Assembly: GCA_038025085.1 (NCBI GenBank)
Contig: CM076152.1
Location: 21,536,001-21,600,000, forward strand
Origin: Tetragonia tetragonoides
Taxonomy: Eukaryota > Streptophyta > Magnoliopsida > Caryophyllales > Aizoaceae
Length of the DNA: 64,000 nt
Reading direction: 5' to 3'
Within the stretch, counting starts at the first letter, position 1; each line of letters opens with the position of its first letter. Both the position numbers and the translations under genes were made by a program. This document shows positions 47,701 to 59,700 of this stretch, in pieces. The notes below the pieces were generated by a model, which did no database searches, was not told where the DNA came from, and saw only the letters and a program-made list of their open reading frames with translations.

Positions 47701-50700
47701 GGCTGGCTACTGCCTTTTAATTTGCATCCTTCTTTCCAAGCATTAATATGACAAATATTCAACTAGATCCAATTGCATTTGCCAAATTGAAATGCCGATG
47801 AGGGCTGGGCCTATGGAAAGTCCCTTATGTGTTGTAAATTTAAGTAACTAGTAGAAACCCAAGTGATGAGGTAGGATCGACAAATATTAAAACCAATGGA
47901 GATTATCCACAAAGCTAGAAGAAAGACTAGTAATCAGGGAGCACGGAGCAGCAAAAGACAACATTTGTTGTTACGACTATCAGTCAATTGACCAAGAGAC
48001 AAGTTTGCTTTGTATTCATGCTTACTAGACAAGTTTGCATATGTATTTGCACTAGGAGTTCGCATGAATTTGTTAGAGGCGTCTGTTTTATTTCCCCAGC
48101 TACTATTGCTGAGCATCTACAGGTCACACTAGTCACTACATAGGGTGGTGTAGGGGTAAGGAGACTAGATTGCTGTGGAGGTGTGCTTTTTTCGCTATTT
48201 CCTGGTGCATGTGCATATGGTAGGAAATCACAGATGTTCTCGGATATTTGCAAGCCACCTGATCTTGTTTGGGACCGAGTAGTATATTTGGACTCTCTAA
48301 TAGATGAAGCAGCTGGGGCGTTTAAAGGTGTGCCCCTCATTGAGACTCAACGTCATAGGGTGAGTAGTAATTTGTAGTTTAGTTTAAGGACTCCTTATTC
48401 TCCTATATTGTAACTTTCTGTCATTCATGAACAAAATAATTTATTATCTTAAGAAAATAAAATAAAGAAGAGACTAACGCGTCCAACATTGTATAAAACA
48501 ACTGGTTCATTAGCATGCCTCAATCTATTCTCAGCCTCCGGAGAATCACACTCATCGGACAATAGAACTACTAATACTCATGACAAACCAACTACCATTG
48601 AGAACAGAATTAGGGAGGGGGGGGGGCGGGTAATAAGCTAGTGGAGGTCCATTATTATCTGAAACTCAGGGATTTCAAAATTTGGAAGATAGCTAAAGTA
48701 GGTTAAACATTTTAAAGTTTATTTATTTGTAATATTGTTTTGTGAGATAGCATGGGTATCCGGGCTTTGCCCGACTAATCTCGTGGGTCTTTAAGTTAAT
48801 GGCCACGATATTTCAAATACACAGCAATAAGACTCATGAAGAACGCTGGGAATTCCTATAAATAGATCAAAAACAGCCATGAAACCTGAAAAAGATCAAG
48901 ACCCCTGGGGTGGAGAGGAGGAGGAGGGGCAAAGTGGTTCAGTCAAGATACCTGATGTGCAAACCGAGAATTTTGATAGCCAGTCTTCATAAGTTGCCCC
49001 CAAACCATGTGGAACTGAAATGTCAATGTGAAAAACAAAGGAAAAGAACTAGTCAAGAGATGGAAAATCACCATTCAATAATAACATAAAATGAGGGAAA
49101 ATCAGGCAGTATCTTATCCTAGGGACCAAAGAACTTGCGCAACCGATCCGGCTAAACAACTCAAAAGATAAAGATATATCGTTAATTTCTTCATCATCGT
49201 TTAAAAAATATCCTTATTAGTATTCAATGAATCCGTAAAAAAGAAGAAAAAAATTGTGGGCATCACATTGGTGTCCATTTGATGAATGGAATACAAGCTA
49301 CCATTTTTAAAAACGGGAAAAAAGTAAAAAAGCAAAATATGAATTCCCCAAACAATACGGAGTATTACAATAATGTCAACTTTTGAGAGACAAGGCGGGT
49401 TATCCGCAAATTTTGATTGACTACTTTCAAATCTCGACATTGTTTTAGATAACATGGGTATCCAAGCTTTGTTTGACTAATATCATGAACCCTGAAGTTA
49501 ATGACTAGGAAAACCTCCAGAGGGGACTCAAACTTGGGATCTCTGGAATAGATCTCATAACGAGCTACCCCCTTAGGGTTACTTTCATATTTTTACTACG
49601 ACATATCACTAATTAAAGAGAATGAGCTAATTTTATATTATGGAGTTTGATATAACACAAAATGCTTAAAGAACAATCTGATCTTGAAGTCAACCTTCTT
49701 CAAGATAGTCTCACCAATATGCGCTTGTGAACCTGAGAAAGGGATTGTGAAAAGTCCGCAAAAAAATTGGCGTCGAAATTGCCGAAAGACTCGATTAGGT
49801 TGGAGGAGGTATACTCATGAATGTTCAAAGGATTCGGGTGTTGTCGTTTGCTGTTCAAATGCCGAAATATGCATTCCTCTGGAACATTTAGTGAATTGGT
49901 TTTAACAGATTGTGAGTAATCAAATGACTTACCAGATTCGCCACCTTTTGTGTTTGTGGGCACTGGAAAATTGAAGATGAAGGCTGAAGATGAAGAGGAG
50001 AGAGAGAATGAAAAAAATGGGGTTTTTGGTGTAAATTAATAACAGCCGTTTACAGAGTTAGTCTACGTCTTCATGTAAACTGTTTTGGGTGGGTGGATCC
50101 AAACTTCGGATTATTTGGGCTGAAAGCAAACTTGGGATTATTCACGGCGGACGACCCAAACTTCGGATTATTGGCAGCCAATTTCGCTTTTTTTCTTTTT
50201 ATTGTAGGTTGTATTTTTAAAACAAAATTTTTTATTTGTAAGTTCAAAATGAAGTAAATTTAGAAAGTCTGCGCCTTGAAAACTAAGCTGAAAGACGTTC
50301 AGTTTGATGGGTTTCTTTTTCAAAGGAAGCCCACCAGAACTTTGGGCTCAATTTGATGTGAGTAGATTGTTTGGACACAACTTAAAAACAAAACAACAGA
50401 ACGAACAGACAAAGGACACAAATTAGTCAACTTCTCTATGAAACACTATGAACAGCTTTGCGGAAAGGAAACAGAGTTCAATCTCAACTTCTAACATAAT
50501 AGAAGATACATATTCAAGAGAAAAGAAATCTGACCTTTCGATGACACTCACAGAGAGTCTGTTGATGACCAAGTCGAACCTGCTCCCTTTGCGACTAAAA
50601 AGTGAAACCAATAAATATGCAGGGTCATCAAAATGATAATGAAATAAACAGTAAAGCAATTATTCTAAGAATACAACCAAAATTTCCCTAAACAGGAACC

Positions 50701-53700
50701 AATAAGATTCACCACAAGGATAACATTCAGTGACAACCTAATCAGATAACATTACACCGACATTAAAAGAGTCAAACAAGAAGAAAAAAAATCTTCAAAT
50801 GGTAAACAGACACATAAAGAACTCTACTTCACTACCTCGATTTTCACATCCATTTATCCCTAACAGTGTTGCTAAGATGGAAGATTATTCTTTTAGAGGG
50901 AAACAGTGTCCGTTATTGTTCAGGTTGGAGAAAATTGAACGATGAATGAAGGAGCACCTCTTACTCGTTTGCTTTATGATGACCATATACAAACTGATTG
51001 TTGAGACTCAAATAAATACAATTGCTCAATGAAAGCAACAAGGTTCAGTATCCTCAATAAGAAAAATCTCAGCTACCTACCTCCAATTCAGCAAGTTCAG
51101 TGAGTAACTTTTCCTTCTGGTCACTTGCGAGATCCTGAAACCTGCATGATTGAGAGTTGAATCTGCTGTCAGAATAGTAATATTCAGAAGTCAAAAGAAT
51201 ACCCACAGCACCTCATGATGACTAAAGACTTGCTAACTACCTCCCAACAAAAGAATAAAATAATAATAAATATCAATAAAAAACAGCCAGGTGCAAAAAG
51301 GTCTAAGTTGAATATCAGCTAAAACGGAATGTACAATTCTTATTCAAAGTCCCTGCATTCTCTTCTCCCTTACCTAATTCGATCCTTGGGACAAGAGAGG
51401 GTTGTGTATTATCAGCCTTATTGCTACCCTAGTACCCTTGCGCGCGCGCGCCCACACCCACACCCACACACACACACACATATCATGTGAATGTAGCCCA
51501 ACTCTCAAACCCAAGAAATCATCCGAAGAGGTTTCAGCAACAGTTCCGAATTAAAGTTTTATTTTTTATTTTGAGACAAAAGAAGATTTCAAAAAGAAAA
51601 ATCCACGGTAGAGGAAGAAAGGACCAGGAGTTCCCCAACCTTCACAGCTAAACAAAGAAAACGCATGTCAATCATGCTATACATTACACAGACTAATCTG
51701 GGATGACATAGGAAGCATGAGATCAGAGAGACTAGGAACAAGTTCAGCCACAACACCCGAAAGGCCACAACATGGTCAAATAAACTCACCTCCATACTAT
51801 CTTCCTCTATTCCAAATTAAGATAGAGATGCAAAAAATGTACAGCAGACGATTATTATAATATGATAGACAAATTATGCTCTCACCAACCTACAAACCAA
51901 ATACCATAAGAGAAAGGAATACCCACAAATATGTAATAGAGGCCTGTATCCCATGACGTAACTCATACATTTGACTTATGGATAGCAAGCAAGAGGTCTT
52001 TAGACTCGTTACAGTGTCACACCATCTTTCATTACTGTTCAAATGTAGCCACCTTATACACAATGTCTACAGCTACAACTGAATGTTCAGTCTTTGAAAT
52101 TAAGTTAACAAGATATGGGCAATCACTGGATAAGAATAGAAAGCAAATATCACAATCCACAGTCATCATAACTTGTGTCAAGTTGTCAACTGAAATTGTT
52201 TGTGAAGCAAGTGTGATACTTACTTCAGAGACCAATTTATATGATGAAGTCTGTCTTCAATGTGATCTCGTTGACACCGCAATTCTTGAAGTTGCTGCCA
52301 GATATAAAGCTAGAGTAAATGAAGTAAAGAAAATGAGTGCTTAAATGCTAGAATCAACAATTTCCTTGGAATTAAAAACATCAACCTTGCGTTGTAGCAC
52401 AACATGGGCTATTAAAATTTAATGCTAAGTCAGAGATTTTTCCTCCAGCACATGGGTACTCTTTCTTGTTCCTTACAGTAAATTTCTTTTGGAAGGCAAA
52501 GGTGCCTCTTAAGGTGCGAGTGCTTGTGTGGACCTTCGTGCTGGACAGGGTTAACCCTTTTCTTTTAAATAAGAGATAATCTTATTAATCAATGAACTTA
52601 AAGAACACAAAATCGGGAGGACAAGAAGTCCTCAAATGATTACAAAGAACTGTCTACAACTCCCCCCAATGAAGTTGAACAAAGATAAGTGGAACACCCT
52701 TAAAGGCCCCAGCTGCCTTCGCCCAAAGTGATGCTAAATAAACAATATGGTCCCAAACATAATCGACGGTCTTTCCAGAACTGGAGAAGACTCTCGAGTT
52801 CCGCTCAAGCCAAATACAGCCCAAAATAGCCATACAAGCACCCTTTGCCACAACTTCCCCTCTCTCCCCCTCCCTCCAGCCATAAACCGCTTCTGAAGAA
52901 ACTGGCCAACTGTAGCGGGGCTAGCAAAAGGCTCTCCCCCAGTCAATCTTCCCCACAAAATCCTAGCAAACTCGCCCAACACAAATAGATGCAAACCATC
53001 CTCACAGTCATGATGGCACATAACAAACACACCTGGTGAACAAGGCCTCCGCCGCTGCAACATGTCATGCGTATTCACCCTGTCCAACACTAAAGTCCAC
53101 ACGAAGGCGCGCACCTTCAGAGGAACCTTAGACTTCCAAATATATGTAGCAAAAGCGAAATGGGGAAATTGAGAAGGGTGACTAAGCCGATGCATGAAGG
53201 ACTTGCAGGAGAAAACACCAGAGGAGTCTCCTTCCCAAGTCTGAGATTCACCCCTAGGATGAGAAGAGTAGTGTTTAGGACACCCAAGAGGGAAACAAGT
53301 TCCTCCATCTCACGATCATGGGGACATCGGCTTAAATGTACGTCTCAAGAGTCACCCATATCGGAGTGGAATTCCGATATTGGTGCCTCATGGAGCGTAG
53401 ACGAAGATATGTGGAAGAAAAAGTGGAATCCCCCTTCCACATATCGTCCCAGAACCTTACTCGATGTCCATTACCCACATGAAAACTAACCAGGGGAAAG
53501 AAAAAAGGTGATACCTGGGAGATAAACTTCCACGAGCAAGCATGGGAAGTTGCGATACCAGTTCGGGCGTCCCATCCATTCTGTTGCAGATCGTACTTGC
53601 TCCTGATTGCTCAGTACCATAGGGACTCGGGCTCCAAAGGAAAACACCGCAACCACTTACCCACTAGCGAGATGTTCTTAGACACCAACCTGCCGAAACC

Positions 53701-56700
53701 GAGACCCCCCTTAGACTTAGGTCTACATACATGGTCCTAACTAACAAAGTGCTCTCTCCTACCCCCATCCGTTGCATACCACAAGAAATCCCGCATCATA
53801 TGCTCGATCCTATTAGCCACACTAACATGGATCTTCAAAAGAGAAAGATGGTACATACGAATACTAGCAAGGCAAGACTGCAAAATCGTGATTCTCCCCC
53901 CCCCCCCGAAAAGGGAAATACACCCCCTTCCAACCGTCAAGTCGCTTACCCACTCTAGAGACAACTGGTTTCCTTAGGATTACCCCCAAGAGGCACCCCC
54001 AAGTAGGTGACACCCCGCTAGACCCGACAAAGTATCAAGAAAACCCTCCTCCACATTAAACCCCGCTAAACTACACTTACCAGGATTAACATGCATCCCA
54101 GGTCAGGGTAGAGTGAGAACCCTCTTGAACCCCTCAACCTCCGCTGATAGAAACAAAATAGTATGATCGGCGAACTGAAGATGAGAGACAGGAACCCTCT
54201 CCCTGCCAACCCTGAATCCCTCCACTAACCCTCGCTCAACACCCCTATCTAGCATCCTACCAAGGACATTAACAACGAAGGTGAAGAGAAAAGGACAAAG
54301 AGGGTCGCCCTGCCTAAGAACAGAGAGGAGGTAAACCAATCCCTAGGGGCTCGATTAACCAAACCTGAAAAACTAGCTTTAGAAAGACAACCCCTAATCC
54401 ACCTATGACAACGACCCCCAGACCCCTTCTTATCCATAGCTCGATCTAAAAACCCCCAACTAAACCCGATCCTAAGCTTTCTCAAAATCCAACTTGAACA
54501 CCACCCCTCTAAAATCCGAACGACTGGCGTCGTCGACCCCCTCGTTAGCCACCAAAGCAGCATCCAGAATCTGGCGCCCCTCTACAAAGGCACTTTGTGC
54601 TACCGAAGTCATCCCCGACAAAACAACTCTAATTCTAATGGACAACACCTTAGTAATAATCTTATAGACCCTTGTGACTAGACTAATGGGTCTATAATCT
54701 CTCACTCTAATGGAACGATCTTTCTTCAGAACAAGAGTAATGAAATTAGAATTCATACTCATCCCAATAATCCCCGTTACATGGAACTTAGTGAACACCC
54801 CAAGCAAATCCTCCTTAATCACCTCCGAAGAATCATGATAAAAAGCCAAAGTGAAACCCTCTGGTCCAGGCGACTTCTCTCTACCCATCCCAAACACTGC
54901 CTCCCCAATTTCGTCCAGCTCGAAGGGCCTTTCGAGCCAGACCCTTAATTGTGGCGAGATCGGAGATCAATCCACACCCTCAATCATAGGCGTATCCACC
55001 ACCTCTTCCGCAAAAAGATCCTTATAAAAGTCCATGATCTCCGTACTAATCCGACTCGTATCTGACACATTCTCCCTGCCTCCCGTCTCCAACTCCTTAA
55101 TGAAATTCCTCTTTTGCCGAATTGACAACCTTATAAAACAGTCTAGAACTTACATCCCTTCCTTAGCCCATCGAACTTTCATCTTCTGCCTCTGGCTCTG
55201 TTTCTCCTTCATCAAAACCTCCTCTAAGCTATTCTTCAACTCTACACTCCGCCTCAAAAGCTCCTCATCATGTCCCCCAACACTTAAAGCCAGATCGGGA
55301 GCAAAAAGTTCCCTAAGAATCTCACTCTTCCTAAGCCTCATCTCCAAAAACATCCTTATTCCACAACTTTAACTGCTCTTTCACACATTTCAACTTCCTC
55401 ATGAAACAAAACTCCTTCCAACCCTCAACCTCACAACTCGCCCACCACTCCTGAACTCGCTTCCCGAACTCCACATGGGTAGTCCACATATTCTCAAATC
55501 TAAAGGGAGTGGGACCCCACTTGATTGGGGCAGAATGGAGCAAAATCGGAAAATGATCAGAACAGGGGCGGGACATAACCTCCTGAACCAACTCAGGGAA
55601 CTCATCCTCAAACTTATTAGTAAAAAGGAACCGATCAATGTGGGACGCCGCATCACGCCTCCCACTCACCCCCCATGTAAACTGCCCATTACTAAGTGGC
55701 AAGTCACGCAAAGCGGACTCCTGAATAAACAAGTCAAACTTACGCATTTCCCCAATTAAGCCTTGCCCGCGCCTCTCCCCAGCGTAACAGACAACATTAA
55801 AGTCGCTCCCTACAACCCACGTAGGAGAACACAAACCGGACAAGGCAGCAAGCTCACCCGACCCTTAGACAAAAGAAAACCACCACTCACCCCTCCCCCT
55901 AACACTCAAAAGCACGGAAACAGTGAAATGACCAAACTGGACATCAACCTGAGACGCAAAACGGGTATCCCAAACAACAAGTACTCCCCCGGACGCCCCA
56001 ACTGAGGGTAAACAGTCCCGATCCTTATACCCAGCCTCCCAAAGACTACGAATAGAAAAAGAATCCCCTTCGACCTTCGTCTCCTACAACATTACAACAT
56101 CAGGGCAAGCCCGACTAACAACCTCCCACACTAAACCCCGCTTCTCAACACTCCCTACCCCATTCACATTCCAACTCAAAATTTTCATTTAGAACCAATT
56201 TGACCCCTGGACCTACGAACGACCCCCTCCCCAAGCACGGACGAAGCACGGACGAAGACTGAAGACTCTTAAGCTCCCTAATCCTAACCGCATTCCTCCT
56301 AATGGAAAAGCACGGAGATGACACCTGAACATTGGCTAACTTTCCCTGTCACAAACCACTTTAAGACCCATCTCATGAAGGAGAGACTGTGGGTTACGGT
56401 CGTCTCTCTCACCCGCCAACGGAGCAATAGTCACAACATTCCCCCCGGCACCAGAATCCCCATGGCACAACGGAGTACCAGTCACTTCCACATCATGCGA
56501 CACAATAGATTGTTCCCCCGTACCAGAACTGTTGTTTCCCTTGCTTGCAGCCGAAGGATTATCAACAGAACAAACCTGGTCAGGAAGAAAACTAATAGGT
56601 GCAGACTCCACTTCTCCCGGCCTCAAAACACCAAACGCCACTCACCTTTTGTGAATTTCGAATAAAAAACCACTCCCCGGAGCCGTCTCTGTAAACAATT

Positions 56701-59700
56701 TCCGTCGAACCACATCTCCTACAACAGGGCAGCCGTCGTGCCGTCGTGGTTCTGACATGGGCTGTCGTCGCGGTACGGGTACAGGGGCCCGTCTAGGTGC
56801 AGCTACAAGAACTTTAACCTTGTCAATGTCTTCCAACATCGCCGACCACCCTGCTTCCTTCACCCCCTCCAGTATGCGAAGGGATATTGCCCGGTTGTCA
56901 AATAATATTTTCACAAGAAGAAAAAAGTGTCCGCCATTGTTAGGAGCAATTCTCAAGACCAGAATATACCTGCTAGCCCACGTTTGACAATCCCCCTCTC
57001 CCCTGTCTTCCCTATCCACAATGACACCGCTGAATGTTTCAACCGTTCTAACTCGTTCTTACTCAAGACCACCTCAAACCTGCCCCGTTGTGCAAATTCT
57101 CTAACACGAAACTGGAAATCAACACGAGACAATCTAAAATGTTTTGAATCCACTCTAAACTCACTCACCATAATGAAATTTGTGATCAAAAATTAAAAAC
57201 AATCGTAAAGAAACAGACAGAGAATCATTCGTGGTGACTCCCAGAGCCCCCTCATTGGTGGCGAGAGGGTGGCTCTCCAGTGATCACCCTCCCTCTCTCT
57301 CTCTCTCTCCAACCACTGATTTCATATGGATAGGGTTATCACTAATAATCTGGCGCTAGAGGAAAGGTTGGGTTGGTTCTTATGCCTGACATATAATTTC
57401 TTTGAAGTTCCCAAGGGAAGTGACTTCCCTTGTTGGCGCAACCCAACCATCTTCATCAACTTCCAAGGAATTTAACGGAGATATTTATTTACTAGGAATT
57501 TAACAAAGGCATTTACTTCTTAGGAATTGGAACTACATGGGAATTTCAAAATCCTATATACAAGCACTAATATTCTAAAAACTACCACTCTTGGGGGGGG
57601 AGGTGAAAATTAGAACATAAAGTGATAGTTACAAATATAAAACACATCAGTCAACTTATTCAGTCAATCCCAGGAAGATTAGCGCAAAACTATGAGAATT
57701 TAAAGGTTCCTTGAGGGCAAGGAATACTCAATCACCTACAAGTCCTTCCTTTCCCAGATTAGTCTTCCCTCTCAGTTTCCACGATTCCCTTTATGTACTT
57801 TTATTTGGAAGTCTAAGGTTCCATTGAAGGTTCGCGCTTTTGTATGGACTTTAGTGTTAGGTAGGGTGAACACTTATGATATGTTGCGGGACTCTTTTAC
57901 CGGGGATTTGTGTGATGTATCGTCACCAAGGGGAGGATTGCTTGCATCTGTTTGTGCTGTGTGATTTTGCTAGGAACCTTTGGAATAGCTTGCTGTGTGG
58001 GGAGAGTTTTGTGTGCAGCTACGGTGGGCGAGTTCTTGCAGTTACGATTTGCTGCTATGAGGAGTAAGGAGGGGAGGTTGTGGTGGAGGTGTGCCTACAT
58101 GGCTATTCAGTGGTGTATCTGGTTGGAGAGGAACTCGAGGGTCTTCTCCGAGACTCAAAAGTCTCCGGATTTAGTTTGGGATCACATAGTTTATTTGGCG
58201 TCCCTCTCGGCTAAGGCGGCGGGGCCCTTTAAGGGCGTCCCTCTCGGCTAAGGCAGCGGGGGCCTTTAAGGGCGTCCCACTGATTTCAGGTCCGCGACAT
58301 TGGCGTGATGTGTAGATATGTTTTCTTGTTATTGAGAATGCCTTATCCTTCACCTTTTGTATTCTTTAACAATTGATTAATAAAAAAATTCCTTATCTAA
58401 AAAATAAAAGGAATACTCAATCAAATTTATCAACTTTACCTTACGGGTATCTCTCATTTCCCAAAGGAGTTCAACTTCCCTCTCAAGTTCAGGAACAACC
58501 AGCATTGTTCTCCAACCTGTTAAAAAGCAAAGACATGAGGAGTAACACGGTAAGACAATATTGGGGAAAAACACCTAAGCAAAACCTACAAATTCAAAAG
58601 CCACATCTGACTTTAGTTTGTTTTTTTTTAGATAAGGATAAAATTTTATTAATTAAATCAGTAAAGAATACAAAAAGGAGGATAAGGTATCCTCATTAAG
58701 GATCAAAAGAAAGCTACAAATCTCGCCAATGGCGCTGTACAAGGGTAAGTGGAACACCCCTAAAGACCATCTGACTTTAGTTTGTAATATACTCAAATAA
58801 AGTATTCTGAATCATAAACTACAGTTGCGGAAATTGCACCTAATACCGAGTTTTCGAACTATGCTTAGAGGTATTGAAGTTGAATGAAAGACATGCTTCC
58901 GGTCATCTTCAATGTGAATTGCAAGTTTTCCTTTGGTGGTCAGCCCACAACTCTTTGGGTATCTTCTATTAGTGAAAAAGCCTACAACCCTCTCTGTTAA
59001 TTTCATGGAGATGAATAATTTATGTACTGGAAATATACTCCATAATAATATGCTAACCCTTAGTTATGTTGCCTTTGACCTTTTGCTTCTCTTTCAAGTT
59101 CACTTCTTGTTAAGGATGTCCTTAGTCTCTCTCCTCTCTTTGTCTTGTAGATGTGATTTTATAATTATTATTATTGTATAATGAACCATTTCTTAAGTTC
59201 GATTGAAATCTAATTTGTTACAGTATTCGTAATTCCCTCCATCCAATTCAGAAATTTTATACAATAGAATAGGTTATTCTTATTACTAATTAAAAAAAAT
59301 TCAAGCGACTCTTTTGATTCTAAAATATTGCAATAAGTAGATACAATAATATGTTCCAAAAATTTTTATACAATTTTGAGTCTTCATAGGATTGGGATTT
59401 AGCATGTCTTGTGTGCACTTAGTCTCCACCGTGGACCAAAAACATTAGTGCAAATATTTAGGGACATGGAGGGTATATTTACAAAAATCTAGTTCCTAGG
59501 CCCACCATGGACTAAGTCCGTACAAGTTTTTGTTATTGGGATTTGGGCCCCCTCCACTTAAGAATTAAGATCCTGGCTTCACAGGCCATTGTCGACCTTG
59601 TATTGGTGGTATCCATTGCACATTAGCCATATCATTTACCCCATTACATTCTGGGATATCGCGCATAGGTGACCTCAAAAACCGTTGCGCCGTGGCCTGA

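Larger units (their letters stand above)
52543..57340 (-). mobile_element. Near full-length L1-type LINE (4.77 kb), nested in a LINE fragment
   Basis: The body is 52,556-57,327. Minus-strand order: CT/GA-rich 5' untranslated region, ORF1, ORF2 with endonuclease, RT and zf-RVT, then a 3' end with ttgattaataagattatctc and a short A-rich tail. Flanks ggacagggttaac (52,543-52,555) and ggatagggttatc (57,328-57,340) match at 11 of 13 positions, fitting an aged target duplication inside an older LINE. Many stops and shifts make it inactive. It lies in the 6.1-kb intron between the nucleotidase exons at 52,294 and 58,440 and runs in the same direction as the gene. Confidence 0.88.

Noticed and set aside
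50448..50636. Plus-strand ORF of 62 codons
   Set aside because: It overlaps the minus-strand nucleotidase exon at 50,535-50,594 and has no domain.
53160..56665. Plus-strand ORFs across the 4.8-kb LINE
   Set aside because: Antisense shadows of ORF1 and ORF2, which show clear domain motifs on the minus strand.
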